NCBI GenBank assembly: GCA_949738465.1
Contig: CATJBQ010000170.1
Span: 1-64,000, forward strand
DNA length: 64,000 nucleotides
Reading direction: 5' to 3'
Source: an uncultured Lachnospiraceae bacterium
Lineage (GTDB): Bacteria > Bacillota > Clostridia > Lachnospirales > Lachnospiraceae
Shown here: one piece after another, positions 38,458 to 46,789 of the stretch
How positions within the stretch are numbered: position 1 is the first letter of the stretch
Layout of the letters: every line of letters begins with the position of its first letter
The notes under the pieces: generated by a model
Database searches by the model: none
Told to the model about the DNA's origin: nothing
The model's input: the letters and a program-made list of their open reading frames with translations, nothing else
Translations under genes and position numbers: made by a program

Positions 38458-40641
38458 ATGATTCGTTTGCGGAACGAAAATCTGTGCTGTCGTTTCGATG
38501 AGGCCTGGGGGAAGCTTCTGGCGGTGGAGGCCCATGGCCTTACGATTCCTTTCGACGGACTGGCCTTTGACTTCGGCTGTAACGGCGAGATGGCGCTGGG
38601 GCTTCTTACTTACGAGTCCATGCTGGAGTTTCGGACCTGGAATCTGCCGAAGATCCAGCCCACCGGCCGGGAATTTACGCTGCAGCCGGAGAGGACTGCT
38701 GAAGGGGAAGCCGGCGGGGGAGCGGGCAGAGAGAGGATTTGCGGGCTTTCTGGGGAGGCGGTTCAGGTAAGCTACCGGCTTCCGATGGGAACGGTGCAGG
38801 TGTGTTATACGCTTCTGGAAGATTCCCTGCGGGTGGATCTTGTGCTTTGCAATACCGGGGAGGAGGCGCTGTACCTCAATACCTGCGGGATGCTCCTTTT
38901 CCTGGAACAGGCGGAGGGCGTGAGCTTCGATTACCCGGCCAATGCGCCCATTTTCCATTATGAGGCGGAGAAGCTTCCGGAACTTCAGCCCATAGAGGCC
39001 GGCCTTGTGAACTTTGCCACTCATTTCCGGCTGCCGGAGGGGCATCTGAACGTCCTGTTCCTGGATGAGACTGAAAAATGGGGCTGCGGGACGTACCGAC
39101 AGGGGAACCGGGTCTGCCAGGTGTACCATGCCGGTCTGGAGATGGATCTTGGGCCAGGGGATACCTGCTTTGTGGGCAGCCTTTACATCCAGCCCTGCGC
39201 TCCGGCAAAGGGCGGGGAGGATGGAGAGGAGGGGAGTCTGGCGGAAATAAGGAATCCCTATTTGAAGATCCGGAGGCTGGTGGAGCGTCTGGGGTATGCG
39301 CCCTGTGCAGGCGGCATTGTGGACGGCGTCATGTATTCCGGCCATCCGGCGGGAACCATGGATAAGGATTTTCCGCTGCAGGACGACCTGTATGCTTACG
39401 CCGGGCAGCTTCCGGCGCTTCGCCAGATGGGGGTGGACCATATCTGGCTGCTGCCTGTATTTGACCACACCGAGGAGGGGGTATACCATTCCAACGACCA
39501 GTCCGTGATCCATGCGCGTTACGGCGGGGAAGCGGGATGCCGGCATTTCTGTGAGCGGGCCCATGAACTGGGGATGACGGTTTTGTTTGACTATGTGCCC
39601 CACGGTCCGGCGCCGGAGTATCCCTTAGTGGCCGATCATCCCGACTGGCCCAGCAAACGGCGTGACGGTTCCTTGCAGGACGAGTGGGAATGCGTTTCCA
39701 TGGATTACAACCATCCCGGCTACCAGGAGTACACCACAGAACTGGTGTACGATCATGTGCGGCGGTTCGGGATCGACGGGGCCAGGATCGACTGCGCCAT
39801 GGGCGGTCTCTCCAACTGGCGTCCTTACGGGGACAACCGGCCCAGCGGCAACAGCGTGTTGGCAGGGGTCCACATCACGGAAAGCATCCGCAACGGATTT
39901 TTGCGGGGCGAAAAGCCCTCCTTCATCCTGCCGGAGAATTTCAATCCGCTGCCGTTTTACTATCACTGCACGGATCTGTTTTACGGAATGAACCTGTACC
40001 GGGCCTTTGTGGAGCTGGAGCATTTGCTGAAGGAGCAGCCCGCAGCGTATGTGGAGGGGCTTACGGATTTCCTGGAGCGGGAAGCGTGGATTACGCCGGA
40101 GGGCTACCACAAGATGCGGTTTCTGGATAACCACGATACGGTTTCCTGGGTATGGCAGTCGGCCCGGGCGGTGGACTGCTACGGCACGGAGGCGGCCAAG
40201 GCGCTGTTTGCACTGATTTCCCTGATCGACGGCATGCCCATGATTTATCAGGGAGACGAGAACCCGGCCATCTACGGTGACGCAGGGGAGAATCTGGTTC
40301 CCTTTTTCACAAAATTATTCCATGACCGAAAGTCTTATCTCCCGGCAGGAAACCGGACCACTTATCTCCACACCGGTACGCCGGTAATGGCTTTCCTTAG
40401 GGAACCGGGAAAAGAAGCCGCCGGACCCAGTGCCCAATATGCCTCCCGGGGAGCGGGACCCGTTCTGGTGCTGATCAATCTGTCCGGGGTGAGTCAGCGG
40501 ACGGAATTTTTGGCGGACGCTTCGTTAAAATATGGTTTCTGTGCAGACGGAGCCAGGCTTTTGTCTGCCGGCTATGGCGGGGAAGTCTCCGGGCCGGATA
40601 CGATCCAGCCTTACGGATACAGGATTTTCAGAATCTGTTGA
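38458..40641 (+). CDS. GH13 alpha-amylase/alpha-glucosidase family protein
   Basis: GIDGARIDCAMG, DNHDTVSWVWQ, YQGDENPAIYGD motifs. Confidence 0.88.
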   Translation: MIRLRNENLCCRFDEAWGKLLAVEAHGLTIPFDGLAFDFGCNGEMALGLLTYESMLEFRTWNLPKIQPTGREFTLQPERTAEGEAGGGAGRERICGLSGEAVQVSYRLPMGTVQVCYTLLEDSLRVDLVLCNTGEEALYLNTCGMLLFLEQAEGVSFDYPANAPIFHYEAEKLPELQPIEAGLVNFATHFRLPEGHLNVLFLDETEKWGCGTYRQGNRVCQVYHAGLEMDLGPGDTCFVGSLYIQPCAPAKGGEDGEEGSLAEIRNPYLKIRRLVERLGYAPCAGGIVDGVMYSGHPAGTMDKDFPLQDDLYAYAGQLPALRQMGVDHIWLLPVFDHTEEGVYHSNDQSVIHARYGGEAGCRHFCERAHELGMTVLFDYVPHGPAPEYPLVADHPDWPSKRRDGSLQDEWECVSMDYNHPGYQEYTTELVYDHVRRFGIDGARIDCAMGGLSNWRPYGDNRPSGNSVLAGVHITESIRNGFLRGEKPSFILPENFNPLPFYYHCTDLFYGMNLYRAFVELEHLLKEQPAAYVEGLTDFLEREAWITPEGYHKMRFLDNHDTVSWVWQSARAVDCYGTEAAKALFALISLIDGMPMIYQGDENPAIYGDAGENLVPFFTKLFHDRKSYLPAGNRTTYLHTGTPVMAFLREPGKEAAGPSAQYASRGAGPVLVLINLSGVSQRTEFLADASLKYGFCADGARLLSAGYGGEVSGPDTIQPYGYRIFRIC

Positions 40642-40803
40642 AACATAGGAAGGATATCGTCGGGAGGAGAAGGCCAGTTGCTTCTTGACTACCCTGTGGA
40701 AATCTGCTAATATGATATTTAGAAAGAGTTGCCTGTCAGACAACTCCAGAATAGTATGCGAAGGATCCAGGATGAAAGCAGAAGGTTGTAGAGGGGAAGT
40801 ACC

Positions 40804-41814
40804 ATGGACACAGACCGGGATAAATCCATTTCCATGACTGATATTTCACGTATGGCAGGGGTCTCTGTAGCAACTGTTTCCAGGATCATCAACCAGAACG
40901 GCCGATATTCAGCGGAGACGGAGCGCAGAGTCCGGGATATCATAGAGAAGTATCACTATACGCCCAACATGGCGGCGAAGGGATTAAAGACGCGACGGAC
41001 GAATTTTGTGGGCATCCTTGTACCGGATATAACCAATGACTTCTTTGGGTGGATCGTCCGTGAGATCCAGAACGGTCTGCGGATCCATGGCTATATGGCC
41101 TTTGTATGTGATACTGATGAGAACGAGGAGATCGAACGTCAATATATCAGTATGCTGGGGGCGGTGAACCCTTCGGGAATGATTATCATTTCCGGCAATA
41201 CCAGTGAGCTGGGCAACGGGCTGGGCGATCTGCCGGCCATCTATATTGACCGTGCGCCGGTGGTGGGCGCCGGGGAAGTGACGGTGATCGAGTCCGATAA
41301 CTATGGCGGCGCTAAGCTGGCGGTGCAGGAGCTGTATGAGAAGGGCTGCCGCCGGATCGCCTGTATCCGTTCCGCAAGGGTGATTTCCACTTACAGCTCC
41401 CGTTACAGCGGATACCGGGACCAGTTGGAGTTGTACGGGCTTTATGCCGACGGGCGGCTGGATCTTCGGGTGGATGAGATTACCTTTCAGGCGGCCAGAC
41501 AGGCCGTGGAGGAGCTTCTGGACAGCGGAGCCGAGTTTGACGGGATTTTCGGTACGGCCGACTGGCTGGCGCTGGGGGCGGTGGAGGCCTTGAAGGGCCG
41601 GGGGCTTCGGGTACCGGAGGATGTGAAGGTGGTAGGCTTTGACGATATTTCCCTGGCTTCCTTAAGCACTACGCCGCTGACCACGATCCGGCAGAAGACC
41701 GACGTGCTGGGACGGACGGCGGCGGAGGAGATTGTGAAGATGATGCAGGGCTCCCCGGACTGGAAGCACCGGATCCTGGTGGATGTTTCCCTGATCCGCC
41801 GGGAGACTACATAG
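40804..41814 (+). CDS. LacI family transcriptional regulator
   Basis: ISMTDISRMAGVSVATVSRIINQNGRYSAETERRV HTH and periplasmic-binding-like core. Confidence 0.96.
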   Translation: MDTDRDKSISMTDISRMAGVSVATVSRIINQNGRYSAETERRVRDIIEKYHYTPNMAAKGLKTRRTNFVGILVPDITNDFFGWIVREIQNGLRIHGYMAFVCDTDENEEIERQYISMLGAVNPSGMIIISGNTSELGNGLGDLPAIYIDRAPVVGAGEVTVIESDNYGGAKLAVQELYEKGCRRIACIRSARVISTYSSRYSGYRDQLELYGLYADGRLDLRVDEITFQAARQAVEELLDSGAEFDGIFGTADWLALGAVEALKGRGLRVPEDVKVVGFDDISLASLSTTPLTTIRQKTDVLGRTAAEEIVKMMQGSPDWKHRILVDVSLIRRETT

Positions 41815-41848
41815 AAGCGAAGTCTTTACGTAACGATAACAGGAATAA

Positions 41849-41880
41849 AAAGAGCGATCGGAAAAGATCGTTTCTTTTTT
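41849..41880 (+). terminator. Terminator after LacI gene
   Basis: aaaaagagcgatc-ggaaaa-gatcgtttctttttt. Confidence 0.6.
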
Positions 41881-41887
41881 CAAGCAT

Positions 41888-41903
41888 GAGTAAACGTTTG
41901 CTC
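41888..41903 (+). promoter_or_regulatory. LacI-type operator upstream of epimerase gene
   Basis: gagtaaacgtttgctc near-perfect palindrome. Confidence 0.75.
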
Positions 41904-41967
41904 TCCGGCATAAAACGGACTGACGGACGGAATGCAGGATAATATGGAAGGAACAGGAGGATCTGCG

Positions 41968-42678
41968 ATGACGAAATTTTTGCTATCGGATTCTTTGATG
42001 TGCGTGGATATGCTGCACATCGGAAGACAGCTTAAGGCCCTGGATACCCGTATGGACTGGCACCATGCGGATGTGATGGACGGACATTTCTGTCCCAACC
42101 TGACCTTGTCCCCGGATATGGTGAAGGCGGTGTGCAGCGTCAGCAAAAAGCCGGTGGAGGTACATTTGATGACCACCCGGCCCCAGGACTGGATCGGCCG
42201 TTTCGCGGAGGCGGGAGCCTCCATGATCGCCATGCATGCGGAGACCATCAATACCGCGGCCTTTCGTCTGATTGGCCAGGTGCGGCAGGCGGGCTGCCAG
42301 GTGGGAATTGTGTTAAACCCGGCCACGCCCTTTGAAATGATCCGCCATTATATCGACGAGGTGGACCGGCTGACGCTGATGACGGTGGATGTGGGCTATG
42401 CCGGCCAGCCCATGGTTCCCCAGGTGGTGGAGAAGATCCGGGAGGCGGCGGCCTTTAAGCGGGAGCGGGGGCTGTCTTACGAGATCCAGATCGACGGCTG
42501 CTGCAACAAATCCACCTACCGCACCTATGCCCAGGCGGGGGCGGAGATACTGGTGATGGGTTCCGGCCTGTTCGGGCTGTCGGAGGATCTGGGAGAGGCC
42601 CTTACTCTGATGGAGCGGCAGCAGCAGGAGGCTCTTGCAGATGTGGAGCGGATTTTAGAAAAAAAGACGACGGAGTGA
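41968..42678 (+). CDS. alsE: Ribulose-phosphate / allulose-6-phosphate 3-epimerase family
   Basis: HHADVMDGHFCPNLTLSPDMVKAV, EVHLMTTRPQDWI, VDVGYAGQPMVPQV. Confidence 0.88.
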   Translation: MTKFLLSDSLMCVDMLHIGRQLKALDTRMDWHHADVMDGHFCPNLTLSPDMVKAVCSVSKKPVEVHLMTTRPQDWIGRFAEAGASMIAMHAETINTAAFRLIGQVRQAGCQVGIVLNPATPFEMIRHYIDEVDRLTLMTVDVGYAGQPMVPQVVEKIREAAAFKRERGLSYEIQIDGCCNKSTYRTYAQAGAEILVMGSGLFGLSEDLGEALTLMERQQQEALADVERILEKKTTE

Positions 42679-42682
42679 TGTT

Positions 42683-43606
42683 ATGGTGAAGAAAAACTAT
42701 GTATTAGGGCTGGATATAGGGGGAACAAATGTTCGGATTGGCGCGGTCCGGGATGATTTTTCCATGGAAGGCTTCGAGATGGCTTCCAGCGTGGAGATGT
42801 TTGGGGTTCCCGGCGGGGAGATTCCCGCGCTGGCTTCCTATGTGGAGGATTACTGCGGCAGGCATCCGCGGCTGGGGCGTCCGAAGGCCGTCTCCATCGG
42901 CTTTCCTTCCACCGTGGACAAGGAAAAGCGGGTGGTGCTTTCCACGCCAAACCTGCCGGGCTTTAACCAGCTTGCGGTGGTGGAGCTTCTGCAGAAGGAA
43001 ATCGGGATTCCGGTGTACATCAACCGGGACGTCAACCTTCTGATGATGAGCGATATCCACGCCCTTGGGCTGGAGGGGGCGGATATTGTGATCGGCTGTT
43101 ACATCGGTACGGGCCTGGGCAACGCCATCTGCATCGGGGGCCAGATGCTTTCAGGAAAAAACGGCGTGGCCGGGGAGCTGGGCCATGTTCCGGTGCTGGG
43201 GAGTAAGCGTGTCTGCCAGTGCGGCAATGTGGGCTGCATGGAAAATATTGCCTCCGGCAAATATCTGGAGGAGCTGCAGGAGAAGCATTTTCCGGGAGAG
43301 GTGATTTCCCGGCTGTTTGAAACCCACGGGGATAGTCCGGTGCTGCGGGAGTACGTGGAATACCTGTCGGTGGCCGTGGCCCTGGAGATCAATATTTTAG
43401 ATCCGGATTATGTGATTCTGGGAGGCGGCGTGCTGAAAATGCAGGATTTTCCCATGGAGCTTTTAAAAACCTTTATCCGGCAGCATACCAGGAAACCGCT
43501 GCCCCACGACAGTCTTGAGATTGTCATTTCAAAACAGAACCAGGAGAGCGGCGTCATCGGCGCCGGCATGTATGCATTCGCGAGGATGCGGGAAGGAGAT
43601 CTATGA
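42683..43606 (+). CDS. ROK family sugar kinase
   Basis: LGLDIGGTNVRIGAV, GTGLGNAICIGG, GELGHVPV...CQCGNVGCMENIASG. Confidence 0.93.
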   Translation: MVKKNYVLGLDIGGTNVRIGAVRDDFSMEGFEMASSVEMFGVPGGEIPALASYVEDYCGRHPRLGRPKAVSIGFPSTVDKEKRVVLSTPNLPGFNQLAVVELLQKEIGIPVYINRDVNLLMMSDIHALGLEGADIVIGCYIGTGLGNAICIGGQMLSGKNGVAGELGHVPVLGSKRVCQCGNVGCMENIASGKYLEELQEKHFPGEVISRLFETHGDSPVLREYVEYLSVAVALEINILDPDYVILGGGVLKMQDFPMELLKTFIRQHTRKPLPHDSLEIVISKQNQESGVIGAGMYAFARMREGDL

Positions 43607-44058
43607 TAGCGCTTGCATCAGACCATGTGGGTCTTACACTGAAAAAAACAATTATGGAGCTTCTTGAGGAAAAGGGTCTTACATACCGGGATTTTGGGAC
43701 CTACAGCCAGGAACGGTGCGATTATCCCGTTTACGGCTCGGCGGCGGCGAAGGCGGTGGCAGAGGGAACCTGTGAGCGGGGGATCGTGATCTGCGGAACC
43801 GGCGTGGGGATTTCCCTTTCCGCCAATAAAATCCACGGCATCCGCTGCGTGGTCTGCAGCGAACCCTATTCCGCAAAATTATCCCGGCTCCATAATAACA
43901 CCAATATGCTGGCCCTCGGCTCCCGGGTGGCGGGGGAGGATCTGGCACGGATGATTGTGGAAACATGGCTGGAGACGCCCTTTGAGGGTGGACGCCATCA
44001 GAGACGGGTGGAGCAGTTGGCAATTTTGGAAGAAAAACAGACATTGGGGGAAGAATAA
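43603..44058 (+). CDS. rpiB: RpiB/LacAB family sugar-phosphate isomerase
   Basis: IALASDHVGLTLKKTI, YPVYGSAAAKAVAEG, ERGIVICGTGVGISLSANKI. Confidence 0.93.
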   Translation: MIALASDHVGLTLKKTIMELLEEKGLTYRDFGTYSQERCDYPVYGSAAAKAVAEGTCERGIVICGTGVGISLSANKIHGIRCVVCSEPYSAKLSRLHNNTNMLALGSRVAGEDLARMIVETWLETPFEGGRHQRRVEQLAILEEKQTLGEE

Positions 44059-44059
44059 G

Positions 44060-46216
44060 ATGGAGCGTTCTGTTTATTTTGACGGATGGTTAAAAGACCA
44101 GTTTTGTTTTCATCCCAGCATGCCTATGCGTAGCGACTTGGCGCTGGAGGATCTTTTGAGTTTTCACGCCACGATGCTGGTGTGGGCAGGGCTGGGAGGC
44201 GGAAGTATTTCCCTGCCGTTTCTGCACCACGAGGCCTTCGGGCCGGTGGATCCGCGGCTTCGGATGTACGGCTATATGAACGACGCGGAGTTTATCCGCC
44301 GCTGCAACGAGAAGGGCATCAAGCTGTTCGGTATCGTTTTCGAGGTGCAGGGCTGGGAGTTTCCGGCGAAATTCGGGCAGAAGGGCGAGCTTCTGGGGTT
44401 GAATTTTACCGGCGGGGAAACCAACGGCTGGTATGGACTGCGGGAATTTTCCCAGGAGAAATACGAACATTTGTTTGAGAAAAAATGGCGGGATTTTTAT
44501 CCGGAGGGGGTAAAAAACAGCGAGGGACAGGAAGTGACCGATCTTCTGGAGGAGTGCGCCGCCCGGGATTACCACGGCAATCCCATCCATGCCCAGTGGG
44601 TGGAGCAGGAGGGGGACGGGCAGTACTGCTACCAGATGTGCCGGAACAACCCTGTCTGGCGGGAATACCTGAAAAAAATCATTATGCTGCAGATCGACGC
44701 CGGCGTGGCGGGGGTGCAGCTTGACGAGAGCGAGCTTCCCATCACGGCACTGCGCCACGGGGGGTGCTTTTGCAAGGACTGCCGGAAGGGCTTTACCCGG
44801 TATCTGAAGGAGCTTAGGGCAAAGGGAGCCCTCTCCCCGCGCTATGACGATCTGGACCTTGCGGACTTCGATTACAGGGATTATATTCTGGAAAATCACA
44901 TTGATTTCCCCAATGGGGAGGATGTGCCGCTGTTTCGGGAGTACTGGGAGTTCCAACTGACTCAGATCACCAGATATTTTACGGAGCTTACGGACTTTAT
45001 CCGCAGCTACAGCCGCAAGACCCGGGGGGAGGCCGTGCTGGTTTCCGGTAATTTCTTCAACGGTTCTCCGGTGTATTACACCATCCGTGACACCGTGGAT
45101 GTGGTGACCACGGAGATGGAGGCCACTTTGTTCCGGCAGCCCCACTGGTACCGCTATATCAGCGGATTTTCCGGGGATAAGGAGGCGGTGGTGGCGGAAA
45201 ATCCCTACGGGGGCATTGTGCCCGAGCTGGTGGACCAGCTCAATCAGGGGAAGGCGAAGGATCTCTACCGGCTGTTCCTTTTGGAGGCCAGCGCTTACGG
45301 CTGCAATATGGCCATTCCCTACGGCGGCTGGATGGGCAATACCAGGAAGGACGCGTTCTGTCCGCCCAAGGAGGTGACCCGGCAGGTGTCGGATTATCTG
45401 CTGGCCCATGACGGCTGCTTCAGCCGCAGGTCCGGCGCAAATGTGGCGGTGCTGTATAGCTGGCCCAGCTATTACTGGATCGAGTCCACCAAGAAATCCA
45501 CCGGAAATCTCAAGGAGGACGAAAACAGCATTTTATTCTTCACCCCCACCAACCTGGATGACCCAGATACCACGCGGCTGCCCTTCTGGGAGGCGATCCG
45601 CTGGATGAGCGCGCAGCAGGCCATTTACGATGTGGTGACGCTGGGGGGCGGCTTTGTGGAGGACACCTTCAAAGAAGATACCCTCCGGGGGTATGATCTG
45701 GCAGTGGCTCCGGAGTGCACCGTGCTCACGGAAAAACAGAAGAAGGGGCTTATGGCGTATGTGACAGGCGGCGGACGGCTGCTGATATTCGGCAGAATCG
45801 CGGAGGAGGATCCCGCGTTCTTCTCCTGGCTCAAGGATCAGCCCGGCGTATTTTTCTGTGAGAATCCCCAGGAAAAAGCAGCCGCTCTCAAATCCTTCCA
45901 GGAAGGCTACCAGAGGGCTGCGGCGGATCTTGTGACCGTAACCGTCAATAAGCCCGGCCTGGGCATCCAGACCCACTCCCCGAATGGGAGAACGTCAGTT
46001 CACCTTCTGAATTACCGGTACGACGCCCAAGAGGACGCCTGCGTACCCGAAACCGGAATTGTCCTGAAGGTTCCGGTAAAAGAGGAGCCCGAGAAGGTGT
46101 GGTGGCATCCCTTTGGGGAGGAATCAGCGGAACTGAGCCATACTTACGCTGAAGAATGCATTACAGTGGAGATTCCGGCGCTGCGCATCTATGGGATTTT
46201 GGAGGTTGTTTCATAG
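44060..46216 (+). CDS. Putative TIM-barrel glycoside hydrolase of unclear family
   Basis: GVQLDESELP...GGCFCKDCRKGFTRYLKEL, EVVTTEMEATLFRQPHWYR, beta-galactosidase-like late region. Confidence 0.6.
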   Translation: MERSVYFDGWLKDQFCFHPSMPMRSDLALEDLLSFHATMLVWAGLGGGSISLPFLHHEAFGPVDPRLRMYGYMNDAEFIRRCNEKGIKLFGIVFEVQGWEFPAKFGQKGELLGLNFTGGETNGWYGLREFSQEKYEHLFEKKWRDFYPEGVKNSEGQEVTDLLEECAARDYHGNPIHAQWVEQEGDGQYCYQMCRNNPVWREYLKKIIMLQIDAGVAGVQLDESELPITALRHGGCFCKDCRKGFTRYLKELRAKGALSPRYDDLDLADFDYRDYILENHIDFPNGEDVPLFREYWEFQLTQITRYFTELTDFIRSYSRKTRGEAVLVSGNFFNGSPVYYTIRDTVDVVTTEMEATLFRQPHWYRYISGFSGDKEAVVAENPYGGIVPELVDQLNQGKAKDLYRLFLLEASAYGCNMAIPYGGWMGNTRKDAFCPPKEVTRQVSDYLLAHDGCFSRRSGANVAVLYSWPSYYWIESTKKSTGNLKEDENSILFFTPTNLDDPDTTRLPFWEAIRWMSAQQAIYDVVTLGGGFVEDTFKEDTLRGYDLAVAPECTVLTEKQKKGLMAYVTGGGRLLIFGRIAEEDPAFFSWLKDQPGVFFCENPQEKAAALKSFQEGYQRAAADLVTVTVNKPGLGIQTHSPNGRTSVHLLNYRYDAQEDACVPETGIVLKVPVKEEPEKVWWHPFGEESAELSHTYAEECITVEIPALRIYGILEVVS

Positions 46217-46218
46217 GG

Positions 46219-46470
46219 TGAGAGGGGGCGGGCGGAGCAACTGGTATTCCTCTCTGCTCCGGTTTCGAATCTTAGAGCCTCTAAATGTTCTGGGGTGGTG
46301 TTTGAGGTGAGGACGCAACCGCCCGAGACGCGCCGTCCGTGGCGCGGTTCGGGCTTTCGCCGCCGTCCAGGCGGCGAATTGCTGGATTTTGCGCAGAACA
46401 TTAAGAGGCTCTAGGATTCTCCACAGTCGCAGAGAGAAATACCAGTTGCTCCGCCCGCCCAATCTCAGCT
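46219..46470. repeat. ~250-bp long imperfect inverted repeat with nested GC hairpins
   Basis: Arms 46219-46292 and 46394-46470 share GGGCGGGCGGAGCAACTGGTATT..CTCTCTGC..AATC.TAGAGCCTCT.AATGTTCTG as reverse complements. Confidence 0.9.
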
Positions 46471-46496
46471 ATGAAAAGCCTGCGTTCGGGTGGCTA

Positions 46497-46559
46497 GCGT
46501 CAGTTTTTGGCTTTATGGCAGCGAAATGGTTGGCGTCAGTTTTTGGCTTTATGGCGGCG
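46497..46559 (+). repeat. Two tandem copies, 36-bp period
   Basis: gcgtcagtttttggctttatggc(a/g)gcg at 46497-46523 and 46533-46559. Confidence 0.9.
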
Positions 46560-46693
46560 GATTGGCCGACGGAACGGATAGCGTTTCATCTGGTTTTGCT
46601 TTTAAGGCCCTGAATGCAATTTTGTTATGGAAATGTAATTTTTAGGCAAGAGACATGTCGGTTTTTCAAACGAGGCTTTCCAAAACTGTGACC

Positions 46694-46715
46694 GGCAAAT
46701 GGCGCCCCATTTGCC
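46694..46715 (+). other. Perfect 9-bp stem hairpin in leader of glycosidase gene
   Basis: GGCAAATGG-CGCC-CCATTTGCC. Confidence 0.7.
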
Positions 46716-46789
46716 CCGCACAATTTTGAAAACCCCTTTTTTCAAAAAAAGTTAAATCAAGAATAAAAAACAAGGAGGAATCCAACAAA

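Noticed and set aside
46189-46462. Minus-strand 70-aa and 83-aa ORFs in the long inverted repeat
   Set aside because: They share peptides only because the arms are palindromic; no RBS or conserved motif.
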